Assembly: GCF_965363235.1 (NCBI RefSeq)
Contig: NC_134847.1
Location: 54,220,439-54,284,438, forward strand
Origin: Mytilus galloprovincialis
Lineage: Eukaryota > Mollusca > Bivalvia > Mytilida > Mytilidae
DNA length: 64,000 bases
Direction: 5' to 3'
Part shown: piece by piece, positions 47,260 to 58,444 of the stretch
Numbering within the stretch: position 1 is the stretch's first letter
Layout: the number at the start of each line of letters is the position of its first letter
Made by a program: the position numbers and the translations under genes
Notes under the pieces: generated by a model
Seen by the model: the letters and a program-made list of their open reading frames with translations, nothing else
What the model was told of the DNA's origin: nothing
Databases searched by the model: none

Positions 47260-47878
47260 GTTTTATAAAATGGAAATGAACTTCCAAAATCTAGGATGTG
47301 TAATCTGCAACCCAAGGCACAATGAGGATTTCGATTTGAACAGATTTAATAAAAGTACTTGGAAATGTTGAGAAACATTCTTTTGGGTAAAATAATAGTT
47401 CAAAATTAAAAACAAATATCAGATATATTTTTGATAAAGGAATCTTCATTTTTTTTTATTTTCTTTATCCCAAGTAAGGCCTCAAAAATGCCCTATGACA
47501 GTGATATTTTACACATGCTGTGTTTGTGTGTCATTAATTTGGCGGGAATGGACATATCTGCAAGTACTAAAACTGTAACTGATACATTAGTAAAGGGGTG
47601 TGAGAAATTTTTAAGAACAATAAAGATTAATGTTCAAAACAAAAATAGTAAAATTCTTTATCATAAATTTTATTTTTAAATCTCATTCATATTTATCTCC
47701 TAAATTTGTCAAAAATTATGAACAAAATATATTACATATACATTAATAAATTTGACTTGAGTACTTATATACTCCTTCTTAAATTAAATAGATTGATCCA
47801 TATGTCAGACAACATTACCTCCTCAGCCTTTCTTATAGTATTTCTAATAGTAATTTTTGTAAACGATCTTTGTTGAAA
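47260..47878. promoter_or_regulatory. Divergent intergenic region of the transposon
   Basis: About 620 bp separate the two starts. It should hold both promoters, but no convincing TATA box or paired motif is seen. An open frame at 47431-47679 has no domain. Confidence 0.35.
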
Positions 47879-49476
47879 ATGTCAGAAAGTGAGAAAAAAG
47901 CTAGAAAAAGAACTCTGTGTTTTCGGATTGAAGTGTCAGGTACTGAGGAATGGAAGGATGAAATTTTTGGAAAATTTGCTTCAATTAGACAAGAATTGAC
48001 AAAAAAAACAAACAAACCTATGGGAAACCTGCAGGTTATTGAAGCTTTATTGCAAAAATGGAATGAAGAGAATGATACCAGTAACACCCAGTCAGAAGAG
48101 TTTCAAGCGAAACCCTGTCCATCCACATTCATCAGATCAAAGAAAGAAGACACAAACCAACATATTTTTTTCTTACTGCAGAAGATTCATTTAAGAGTCT
48201 TATATCGGTTGTTGATTGGCATGCAAGATGTTGTAAAGAAAAACTTAAACCTACAAAAATGTTGAAAAAAGGACATGTTTGTAAAACAAGCCTAAAATGT
48301 AACGATAAAGAGACACCTCATGTATTTTCTTGGTCCTCCTCTCCTTATTTACCCACAAAGGATTACTTGGTGAACAATAGAGTAAATCATGGGATTACAT
48401 GTAGTGGAATATTGCCTGAAGTCTACAAGAGATTTGCACAAGGATCAGGAATAGGGGTTATAAGTGATGAAAATCGTGCATCCTTTTTCAACGTTCACAG
48501 TCAGCACATACAAGAGGAGTATAAATATTCAACTGACATAGCACTTTTACAAGAGATAGCATCTTATGAAGAACTTGATAGCAAGATAGACATTATGTCA
48601 GATGCAAGACACGGCTGGCGTAAGAATGCAAAAGATACAAGTGTTGTTTGCATTGGAGAAAAAACACATAAAGTTATCAGTTGTGAACATGTTACGAAAA
48701 CAATGGACCCTGTATCTCAACGACATGAAAGACTTGGGACAGAGAAGATCTTCAACTATTTACATGAAAACGATGTAACAGTGAATGTTCATTGCCATGA
48801 CAGGAATTTGTCAATAAACAAATATGTAAGGGAAAATACAGAAGCAATCAATCAGAACGATGTTTGGCATTGTGCTAAGTCTATAAAATCAGCTTTAAAG
48901 AAGGTGTCAACTGGATCTAAATCTTCTGAGGGAAAAACATGGTCATTCCAGTTATCAGACAATCTTGAACCTGTGGCTACCCACATGCATTGGGCTATTC
49001 AGAACTGCAACCAAGATGAAAAGAAACTGAAGAAGAGTTTATTAAATATCCTCGATCACTATAAGAATATTCACACTGACTGCCATGAGAGTTCCAGGTG
49101 TAAGTTTGATGACAAATATGAACCGTCACGAATTGTAATAATCTCGCCAGTTGCTGAAAAACTTCTTTTAAGTGTAATACTTAATTCAACTCTATACAAA
49201 TATGCAAAGGATTATGTTCTTGGAAGGGATACATTTTATGTTGAGAGTTTTAACAATGTAACAAATATTTATCAAAACAAAAGAATTGTGTTCGGTGATA
49301 GCCAATACAATGCCCGAGCCAACCTTAGTGTACTTCACTGGAATGAAAATGTTGATAGAGACTTTACTTCAGTGTCAAATAATCAAAATCACAGGATGCC
49401 AAGGAGTAAAAAAGGGAAGAAAACTACAAAAGAGCTACATATAAATTTAGAGACAATATTTGGTCAAGATTTATGA
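47879..49476 (+). pseudogene. DDE-like transposase with one frame change
   Basis: The ATG at 47879 opens MSESEKKARKRTLCFRIEVS, a basic, helix-rich N-terminus. The frame shifts within the T-run at about 48164-48170. The second frame carries EDSFKSLISVVDWHARC, GHVCKTSLKC, FSWSSSPYLPTKDYLVNNR, then candidate catalytic segments SDARHGWRKNA and VHCHDRN (aspartates), NDVWHCAKSI and a C-terminal LHWNENVDRDF. This pattern (D..D..DVWH..K) is one I associate with a family of eukaryotic transposase-like proteins found in cnidarians, fish and molluscs; the superfamily name is uncertain (Kolobok or IS4-like are candidates). Total about 530 aa. A single-base homopolymer shift may be real or a sequencing error. 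Confidence 0.7.
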
Positions 49477-49917
49477 AAAGTATTTATTCAAAAAGAAATC
49501 GTAGACAGCAGAACAAAAAAAGTGTTTTAAATGTGATATTTCTAATAAAATTCTACAGTTTTCAAGACATTTGTTTTTTTTAATTAACTAGAAATAATCA
49601 CAGTACAAGAAATTTAATACTGTGTACTATTTTCTGTAAATTTTTGTTTTTCTATTTCTGTAATTATAATTTAGATATTTACTGTAAATTATTCATACTA
49701 ATTGATTTTTATCACTCATTGCAATTTTAATTATACTTACATATGTACATTTCTGTTACAAAGATACATAAAATTTATCATTCAGATACAGCCATGTGTT
49801 ATTATTGTAAACAGATGATGTGTATATTTATAAATAGGATGTTGATAACAACAAGCTCCTCCCATCCCCATATAGGTTTTATTGCTTACCACCTGGTAAT
49901 TTTTATAGGTCAAGTCA

Positions 49918-50215
49918 GGTCTTTAACCCCGCCACATTATTTAAGTATGTGCCTGTCCCAAGTCAGGAGCCTGTAATTCAGTGGTTGTCGTTTGTTTATG
50001 TGTTACATATTTGTTTTTTGTTCATTTTTTTATATAAATAAGGCCGTTAGTTTTCTCGTTTAAATTGTTTTACATTGTCTTATAGCTGACTATGCGGTAT
50101 GGGCTTTGTTCATTGTTGAAGGCCGTACGGTGACCTATAGTTGTTAATGTCTGTCATTTTGGTCTCTTGTGGACAGTTGTCTCATTGGCAATCACACCAC
50201 ATCTTCTTTTTTATA
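49918..50215 (-). repeat. M1 repeat, minus orientation
   Basis: TTTAACCCCGCCACATTATT to CACACCACATCTTC; nearly identical to 28808-29092, so both are young copies. Confidence 0.85.
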
Positions 50216-50401
50216 TTTTCTCGTTTATCGAATTTTAATTTCGAACCTTAAATGTTTTTCTTTTTAATTGTTACCCTATGTGTTTTTTTATGAGTGACAA
50301 TTTCACGTTTTGAAGCAAAACAAATATCTTTTGTTCAATTCTACATAAATCGAATTTGCCTTATTTGATAATACCATTTTTACATCGTTGTACTTTTGTA
50401 G

Positions 50402-50557
50402 CACGGGAAGATTTGTTTAACTGGGCTCCATGGAGTAAGTGCTCAAAAACTTGTGAAGGAGGAATAAGAACGAGGTCACATCAGCATGCCACCATTGATA
50501 ACACCGGAGACGTAACATCTGTAGAGAATTGTCATATTTTTGGTTGTAATGATACTG
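50402..50557 (+). CDS. Gene C exon 2: thrombospondin type 1 repeat
   Basis: Acceptor TTTGTAG, donor GTGGGC; 156 nt, phase 1-1. NWAPWSKCSKTCEGGIRTRS retains WxxW, with Glu in place of Gly in the O-fucosylation motif. Confidence 0.88.
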
Positions 50558-51323
50558 GTGGGCATTTACAAAAATACAACATGGCATTATATATTTCGAA
50601 AATAGACAATTGATCTTGATTCAATAGAATAATTTATAACATCAGTTGGGTTTAAACCCAAAAGTCTTTACGAGTCTATTAAGTTCTCAAACTTTATTTA
50701 AACGTGTTAGGTTGTTTTTTTTCCGACTGTAACTGTTGACCTTTGGGACACTAAACGCGTGTTAGGCATACAATTTTAAGCTTGGTATTTATGTTGAGTT
50801 AATTTAATGTTGTTAATTACCCAAAGAAATTTGAAAATAGGATTAAATACATAAACATGTATTTCTATACATCTCTAGATGTATTCACGTGTAGGAAATA
50901 TGTAAACTGTTTGAAAAAATTTATTTTGAAAATAAAATAAAGAACACGATCGAATGATAGATCTAAATGCATGTTCTTTTTCATTTCAAAGGGATCATTT
51001 AAAGTATTAAAAGGAATACCAGGTATAATGAATTGGATAATTAAACTGTTATTTCTTAGTTCTTAAAAACGAAAAAAATCGTTAATTTGCATTGTTCAAG
51101 ATTATTTAATAAAGCTAATTAAAGAGCTCATATAAACAAATTTAATAAATGAGAGGGGCAGAAATAGAATTTCTTCAAACAAGTCCACTATAGATTAAAT
51201 AATTCACAAGGGATTTGTTCTGTTCGCACTTAATAATAAAAGAGACAACCATCCCAATTGATCGTTTGAACAAATATGGATTTCCACTTTATAAATAATA
51301 TCTATAAATCATAATGATTTTAG

Positions 51324-51473
51324 TTATCAACTGCAATGGTTGGAAAACAAAGGGCCTATTGGATAGTCAAACTGCATTAATTGAACCAATTACATCTAAT
51401 GGTATTCAACTGCAAGCAGTCGAGGTTTATTGCGATATGGAAATGGAAAATGGAGTTGGAGTAACTGTCATAG
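51324..51473 (+). CDS. Gene C exon 3: start of CNTNAP-like domain
   Basis: Acceptor TTTTAG, donor GTATAT; 150 nt, phase 1-1. INCNGWKTKGLLDSQTALIE and VYCDMEMENGVGVTVI are intact. Confidence 0.87.
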
Positions 51474-51774
51474 GTATATCTTCGACACAAGAAACTTATA
51501 GATATTCTCACCCTGGATCAAAGTTTTGTTTTTAAGGTTTCAACCTTCCAGATCATTGTATTTTTACTAATTAAATTTTTGACTGGGACATCATCATTAT
51601 TTGGTAATTGAACTTTTAAATAATGTCCAGTAACTGCAGTTTTCTGTGTCTTGACAAGTTTGAATTGCGCGAAATTATTTTATAATTTCTTTTTATATCT
51701 TCTATTTCCTTTTCTGTATATCTTCATTTCAGTTCAATCAAACGTTTGCCATTACCAGGTGTGGAATTTAAAAT

Positions 51775-51850
51775 AGAAAGACTTAATAGATATCAAAGGT
51801 ACCAGGCTAATAACTCGACACGCCAGACGCGCATTATACGTTTTTATGTA
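51775..51850 (+). repeat. M2 repeat fragment
   Basis: TATCAAAGGTACCAGGCTAA and GCCAGACGCGCATTATACG. Confidence 0.65.
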
Positions 51851-51984
51851 TTTTTTTAATTTTTTTAATTTTCTCTCCAAAAAAAATTACATCCATTTTC
51901 AAGTGCAATCGATATAACAGAAATAATATTAGATAATGTTTCATACGAAACCATTTCATCAGTCTTATAATTAAGATCCCGAGT

Positions 51985-52385
51985 TGGTTGACCATTAGGG
52001 AATATCCGTTTCACATTTGATATCGGATATGTTTATAATATCCTAACTACAATTCCGTTTTCTTTCCACGATCGAATGTGACCTACCGAATAATACTATT
52101 TATAGGGTTTGTAATAACACGAGCAACACGACAGGTGCTACATGTGGAGCAAAATCTACTAAATATTCCGGAGCACCTTAGATCACCTGAAGTTTTGTGT
52201 GGGGTTTGTGTTGCTTAGACTTCAGTTTTCTATGTTGTGTCTTGTGTACTATTTGTTTTGTCTTTATCTTTTTTAGCCATGGCGTTGTCATTTTCTGTAA
52301 CTATGAGTTTGACATTCTATCTGTTACCTATCGTCCACCTTTTAATCCATTTTCAACATGATCAATTTCATCTTATTTTAACTGG
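51985..52385 (-). repeat. M4 repeat
   Basis: GATATCGGATATGTTTATAA, GTAATAACACGAGCAACACG, TGCTACATGTGGAGCAAAAT and AGCCATGGCGTTGTCATTTT. Confidence 0.75.
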
Positions 52386-52394
52386 TTTGTTATT

Positions 52395-52830
52395 TCATAA
52401 AATGTATTTTTAGTTATATCCATCTGATGAGTTACGCCTTTTGTCGGATTTTTATAGTTCGTTCTTAAATTGTACTGTTAGACCACTGTCCAAGGCTAGG
52501 GGAGGATTAGGATCCGGCTAACATGTATAACCCTGCCACATTCTGTATGTATGTGCAAGTTCCTAGTCAGGAACCTGTAATTCAGTGGTTGTCGTTTTTT
52601 GCTGTGTTACATATTTGTTTTTCGTTCATTTTCAATGTACATTATTTAGACCGTTAGTTTGCTCGTTTTCAATTTTTAATTTCGGAGCCTTGTATAGCTG
52701 AACTTATGGTATGGGATTTGATCATTGTGGAAGGCCGTAAGGTGACCAATAGTTGTTAATTTTTATGTCATTTTGTCTTTTGTGAAAAGTTGTCTTATAA
52801 GCAATCATACCGCATCTTATTTTTCATATT
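52395..52830 (-). repeat. M1 repeat, long variant, minus orientation
   Basis: TCGTTCTTAAATTGTACTGT, AACCCTGCCACATTCTG, TCAGTGGTTGTCGTTTTTTG and AAGCAATCATACCGCATCTT. It is more diverged than the 49918 copy. Confidence 0.75.
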
Positions 52831-52904
52831 TGTCAAATACTTCGTACTTCAAGTTGTATTTTAAGTATTTATAATCTACGTCAAAGAATTCTTGATGTTT
52901 CCAG

Positions 52905-53332
52905 ATCACGGTGGAGAGCGAGATGTATATGTACATGGCTATGAGGCGCATGCATCCTACAGTTTTATCATTACATATGATATTCCTTTCGAGCACGTTG
53001 TTGCCATAACAGATTCATCCCAGTTTTGTTGACAGTTTGTACGTTGGAAATGTAAAGAAGCTCAAATGTGGGATTTTAGAAATGAGAAGTGGAATACGTA
53101 CTGGACACATCGAAGCACAGCCTACTTGACAACCAATGAGTACAAACCACCCTCTGAATTTTTCACGGATATGAAGAAAGGAGAACGTGTGAGTGTGGAA
53201 TTTCCCAGACCTGTCAACAGAGCAACGTACTATGCAATTGCGATATCAACGATGATATTTGGCGATCCGATGAAGGATATGTCACAAACAAAGATGCTTT
53301 GCCAATAGTTGCTTTCTTTGCAGGGGACACTG
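52905..53332 (+). pseudogene. Gene C exon 4: damaged core of CNTNAP-like domain
   Basis: Acceptor TTTCCAG and donor GTAATT are kept. The sequence matches exon 4 of B closely, but the CGA of FCRQ is TGA (53030-53032) and one T is missing at 53159-53163. After the shift the frame continues open to the right only as nonsense (53066-53308 frame). Confidence 0.88.
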
Positions 53333-54259
53333 GTAATTAAAATCGATCACTTAACGATAGTATCAGATCACCGAATGCAATAATTGATAATCATTATTAT
53401 AATTGATATATCGTGCTCATTGAACAATCTGTTTTTGTTTTAATAGAGCAATATTCTGTAATGATGCCAACGTATATATCTAACATCACATTCCAAATAT
53501 GATACATAATGTCTGTTGTATGTATTGCGATACAAACATTTCATTGGTTAAAGTCATCACTTGGATAAATAACCAAAAGATGTCAGTTTTATATAAGTTA
53601 GTGACAGTGAATCAGTATATAAATCAACTGAATATACTTTCAATACTGTAAATCACTATTTTTGCGACTTTTGAGAAAAAAAAAGTTTTGCTTATATGTT
53701 TGTATTGAAGTTTCCGTTAAATTGATACATTGCTACCATAGGAAAAGCATTCTGATATTTGATACATATAGTTGCATGCAGATTGTCCTGAAGTAGCAAT
53801 TACTAGTTCCGCATTTGTGTCCATCTTCAAAAATTAAAATAATAAATGAATGCGACAATTTCTAACATTACTGTTTAACTGAAATTTTAAATTCCGATCT
53901 CCAAAGCAAATCAAAAATGGTAAAGTCCTTACAAACTGACAGACAAATTAAACGGTGTCAAGCAACGGAACAATTGAAAAACAATGCCATGTTCTTTACT
54001 AGGTCGACACAATAAAGTTAATATATAGAAAATAATGAGTAATCAATGATGATGTGAAGTATACGTTAAATTAAACAACAACCAAATACCACAAAAGTAC
54101 AAATAGTATCCATAATTCAAAGTACATTATTTGGTATAACATGTTATAGGCAAGGCCCTTTATATTTAATAGGATTACTACATTATTACTATTATTGTAT
54201 ATCCTTTGGCAATGGTAAATGATAACCACACTTTTTGAGTTTTTCTGTTGGAATTTCAG

Positions 54260-54321
54260 GAAATTCCATAGAAGAAGGAAAACATTTTATTGGCCCAATT
54301 GAGTGCTATAGTGATGCATAG
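54260..54321 (+). CDS. Gene C exon 5: C-terminus
   Basis: Acceptor TTTCAG. It encodes GNSIEEGKHFIGPIECYSDA and TAG at 54319-54321. The Gly-Thr of A and B (CYGTA) is Ser-Asp. Confidence 0.82.
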
Positions 54322-55869
54322 TCTTTTATATGGAGCAGTTAGGAAAATTTATACAATCCTTGGTGATGATTTACTCAACTTTACAACAACTAGTCGTGTT
54401 TCATGTCATAAAGACGACATTTGGATTATTAGAAACATATACATAGATTCAACGAAACTTTACCAATTTTTTGTATATACTTAGTGGAACACTCCCAAAA
54501 TTAGAAACCCGATTTTTTTTTTAGATTTTGTATATGCTTGATATACCCATTTATGGTTTTATACCAACATGCAGCAAATGTCATCATTTTTAGATTTCAG
54601 ATTCACAAGTTTCTGATTGAATTATCTCGAATTAAAACAAAACAACATCATGTATTATCTTGTATATTTATATAAACACAGGTATGTAAAAGTATTGTTC
54701 AATATTTACAATTAGTACCCATTGTAATACTGATTTTCTGCTCAAATATTATTTTAACATGTTTAACAAACTTAACAAATATATTGTAGAGCAAACAGTC
54801 AACCATTGTGACGATTAAAATAAAATGACTTATAGTCAATATAGAATAACGACAGTTAATTCCCTTTGCATGTATATAACTATATTGTTGTTATTTAGAA
54901 GAGATACCGTAAACATGAGTACAAGTCATATAGTCCACCCGTTTTAGTAAGTACTGTTCAATTAAAATTTAGATGAGTGCTTAATTTAAAATGCATGTTT
55001 TTACTAGATCAACTTAATTATCCTTTTTACTTTGCATCATTCAATTTAAATTTTGATTGCTGATAAACATCCTATCACTATCTTTATAACATAGATGATT
55101 ATTACATCACCTTAATAGCTCAATGAGACTATTTTCATAAGTATTTCTACTTTGATTTTTTTTCTTTCTAAAAATGTGATGGATATGGCAATATATGGCC
55201 ATGAGCATTATCGAGATGAGACGAAATAAATTATTAACAAAATAGTATAGAAACGTATACAAAGTGTTAACATTCCACGTATTGATTAATGGACATGTTT
55301 TTTTTTTCAATATCAATTTATGATCTCAATTCTAAAATGTCACACATTTAATTAGAATCTTTATGTTTTATATTTTCAAATAAAAATTACTTTGTTATTA
55401 TAACATGATTAATGGCCTTATAATTATGCATTACCACATTCTGCTTTGTGTACCCTTCATTGACCATCTTTTGTATAACAAGATGATTGCTAATTATGAA
55501 CTCAAATGGAATAATAACGCCTTTCGTTTATTATAGTTTAATCGTTTTTGCAATAATAAAAGCTGTCAAACGTATAAGTTAATAACTTAAAAAGGTCATT
55601 GGAAGGTACCAAGACCTCGTTGATAAATATTTTATATCAACCTCACAAATAATACACGATGGACTTATATATTTTGTGTTCTGACGTTGCTTATCATCTT
55701 AATAAAGTGTATATTATTTTTGTATTTGTTTGAATGAATATTACTTTTACTTGTTAGTCTGTTTTTTGGTTATATCTATTTGAGGTAGCTCTGTACTTAT
55801 ACATCCCGTCATTGTGTTATTGTGCCATGGTAAATTCTTGTATCCCTGTTTTTTCATTTTTACTAAATA
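54322..55869. other. Downstream flank of gene C
   Basis: The first about 110 bp match the 3' regions of A and B. The rest is AT-rich with no recognised exon or repeat; a possible AATAAA lies near 54817. Confidence 0.45.
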
Positions 55870-56165
55870 AATGTGCTTTTTGACTTTTTGTCTTTCTTTG
55901 TTACATATTTCTTTGTTTTTATAGTGTTTTAGTGTCTGTTTGTTTTGTTCACACATCGTTGCCAATAATAATGGATTTTTTTTCAGACTGAGATACAAGT
56001 GAGAGGTTAAGCTAGCTATAAAACATGGTTTAATCCACCATTTTCTAGATAAGAAAATGCCTGTATATGACAGTTGTTTTCTTTTTGTTTGATGTGTTTG
56101 AGCTTTTGATTTTGCTTTTTGATTAGGAACTTTTGGTTTTGATTTTCATCGGCGTCCGGTATTTT
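55870..56165 (-). repeat. M3 repeat, minus orientation
   Basis: TTTGTTCACACATCGTTGCC, ATACAAGTGAGAGGTTAAGC and TTTTCTAGATAAGAAAATGC. Confidence 0.8.
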
Positions 56166-56672
56166 CGTGATTTAACTTTTTGCAGGTATAAAAACATGTT
56201 TTAGGCGCTAAACCTCCTCATTGCAGGTTCACCTCGACAGGTTTTTTTTCGATTTCTGTTTCTTCTGGTTTTTTTCCTCATAAAAACAACTAAAACTGAA
56301 AAAATGTTTTTTTAAAGGTCTTAAAGGAATATATGATTGGAAAAGTCCATTTGTCCTTTTGAAACCAAGAAGTCAAACTACAAATGCAAATGTATTTTTA
56401 TCTCTATATTATTTTATTTATATATTAATGAATTTAGTATGAAGTAGTACATATTTTTGTTAAGGGGCCAGCTGGAGCATGCCTACGGGTGCAGGTTTTC
56501 TTTCATATTTTTACTTCAAAGTTTAAGATCTGTTTTAGTCACACATGTAACTTATAGATTATCAGTGATACAGAATATTGAAATAATTACTTTTGCATAA
56601 TTAACTGATTGCTTTTCCATTAACAAAGAATATATAAAAGTACACCTTAATTATTAAATCTCTATATTTAAT

Positions 56673-56850
56673 AAGTGGGTGCCTCTGTGACCGAGTGGTC
56701 TGAGTAATTCGACTACTGTATTACTCACCTGTCAATTTTGTGATTTTCTTCAGGCCTTCTGCACCACTACATTTAACCATCACGGAAATGCCAAAAGTGC
56801 CCCAATTGGCGTATAACATCATCACCATATATTAATCAATCAATTGATTA
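56673..56850 (+). repeat. tRNA-derived SINE, internally deleted
   Basis: GTGCCTCTGTGACCGAGTGG looks like the head of a tRNA-derived SINE with a pol III A box (TGACCGAGTGGTC). The B box region is missing or degraded. The 3' part CCCCAATTGGCGTATAACAT ends in an AATCAATC tail. Confidence 0.6.
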
Positions 56851-57009
56851 AGTTGATGAAGAAGCATTAAAGGTTAAACATTATTGGAAAACATGATAAC
56901 TTGAATGATAACTACATGTATCTCCCAGCCTAGTTGAGCTCGTCTTAATTTTGTGTTTTAAATCAAGTCTTGTTTACCAATCTTATTGTTATTGTTATTA
57001 TACTGTTTA

Positions 57010-57325
57010 GATATAGGAAGATGTGGGTTGGGTGCCAATGAGACAACTCTCCATCCAAATAACAATTTATAAAAGTAAACCATTAAAGGTCAATGAATGG
57101 CCTTCAACACATAGCCTTGGCTCACACCAAACAACAAGCTATAAAGGGCCAAAAAATTACTAGACGTGTAAAACCATTCAAACGGGAAAACCAACGGTCT
57201 AATCTATATAAAGAAACGAGAAACGAGAAACACGTATAAATAACATAAACAAACGACAACTACTGTACATCAGATTCCTGACTTAGGACAGGTGCCAACA
57301 TTTGCAGCGGGATTAAACGTTTTAA
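57010..57325 (+). repeat. M1 repeat, plus orientation
   Basis: AGGAAGATGTGGGTTGGGTG, CCAATGAGACAACTCTCCAT, CGACAACTACTGTACATCAG and GACTTAGGACAGGTGCC. Confidence 0.8.
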
Positions 57326-58357
57326 TGGATAAGGCCCATAATAAAAAAATATTGAAATATTGAGATTATTTGAAAAGGTGTATTTCATTGGTTAATCGGT
57401 TACTTTATAGCTTTTAAATTTGCCACATCCAATTCAATGGACATCATATACAAGGCATAAACTATTATAACTAATTCGTTTTCAAATAATAAATGGGACA
57501 ATAATCATTTTATTTTATATAGTTCATGGGAAGTTGTAAAACAATATAGTACAAACGTATTTAGATAAAGATTAGAAGAACATTTTTTAAGTTTACTGTT
57601 TGAACAGAAAGGAATATAAACTTACATTGAAGCTCTTTTCAAATGCATTTTAAAATTGATTTTGAGTTCTTATAGAAAAAAGCTTATTTTACAGAGGCAA
57701 ATTTCATATAAATAACAGAAATTTAGATAATTATATAAAATTGTTTTAATGTACTTCAATTTGACATTAGAAATAGAGAAATGATCATGGAATAAGGAAC
57801 AATAAGAGTTTTAACTATCTATATAGAAAAATGACAGGATAATAATTAAACAAAGTCAATGACCTGACCTTGGAATAACATGACTTGTTTAATAAATGAC
57901 CTTAAATGAGCCAAGGTCGGGTTTCTTTTGTGTATTCGCTCACGTCATTTTTATTTTTTTAAGAGTTGTGGCATTTTAAAATTTGGTAACGACATTTTAT
58001 AGAGAGACGGTAGAAATCAAAGAGAAATTCAAAGAAGTAAGTCAAACTATGTTGTTGTTGTTTGATGTGAATAACGACATTCTGATTCTCGACAAGAGTT
58101 ATACATTCTTGAATTTCAAATATTTTCTTTTGAGCGTTCAAAATAAAGGGGAATTTAAGAAAGCTCTTCAGATGCATGAAACATGTAGAAGAAAAATAGT
58201 TTGTTTTTATTTTATACCAGGTTTACACATCGGACGTATTTGTCATACATTATAATGCATTTACATGGTCAAGTGGATTACCTACGTGTAGTTAATCAAT
58301 ACTGATCATTATCCTGAAAACACTTTAATTTAAGAGTATGAGTCCTGTTCTTGGCAG
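57326..58357. other. No supported gene
   Basis: Overlapping frames on both strands at 57959-58255 show no domain and no clear splice context. Confidence 0.4.
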
Positions 58358-58444
58358 GTGACTATGATGGTCAATCCTCTGGCGAATGTCTGTGGTTACC
58401 TTGGGGCCCTCCAGCATCCTCAACCAATAATACATTCTATTACG
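58358..58444 (+). other. Candidate isolated exon, phase 1-1
   Basis: TTCTTGGCAG precedes 58358 and GTATAG follows 58444. The 87-nt phase 1-1 frame reads DYDGQSSGECLWLPWGPPAS, then STNNTFYY. Its higher GC and the CLWLP-WGP phrase recall the CLP-DP region of short-chain collagen C4-like bivalve proteins, but the match is thin. No flanking exons were found. Confidence 0.25.

Larger units (their letters stand above)
46447..49863. mobile_element. Two-gene DNA transposon (ballast-domain protein plus DDE-like transposase)
   Basis: Two head-to-head coding regions (46726-47259 minus, 47879-49476 plus) lie between weak inverted end sequences. GGCGGAGCTTGT at 46447-46458 faces its near-inverse at 49851-49863, and TGTTTACATAAATACCACAT near 46479-46498 has an interrupted inverse near 49790-49813. 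The ends are therefore provisional. The element lies in intron 1 of gene C and is absent from A and B, so it arrived after the duplication. Both genes carry one lesion, so this copy is probably immobile but young. The superfamily is not assigned. Confidence 0.6.
42494..54321 (+). pseudogene. Gene C: third PAN-TSP1-CNTNAP-like copy, probably a recent pseudogene
   Basis: Exons 42494-42773, 50402-50557, 51324-51473, 52905-53332 and 54260-54321 match A and B with the same phase-1 boundaries. Exons 1-3 and 5 are intact and splice sites are canonical. Exon 4 has an in-frame TGA at 53030-53032, where A and B have CGA (Arg of FCRQFV). It also lacks one T in the T-run at 53159-53163, which shifts the rest (428 instead of 429 nt). 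A product would stop within the CNTNAP-like domain, at about residue 237, losing CECG, CNCD and the C-terminus. It could still give a secreted PAN-TSP1 protein. Sequencing error is an alternative for the one-base loss but less so for the stop. Intron 1 is enlarged to 7.6 kb by a two-gene transposon and other repeats. Confidence 0.8.

Noticed and set aside
56673-56720. tRNA gene
   Set aside because: The A-box-like head is present but there is no acceptor stem pairing or B box, so it is a SINE head rather than a tRNA gene.
57959-58255. Overlapping 72- and 90-codon frames on opposite strands
   Set aside because: Neither has a recognisable domain, and mutual overlap in AT-rich DNA favours chance.
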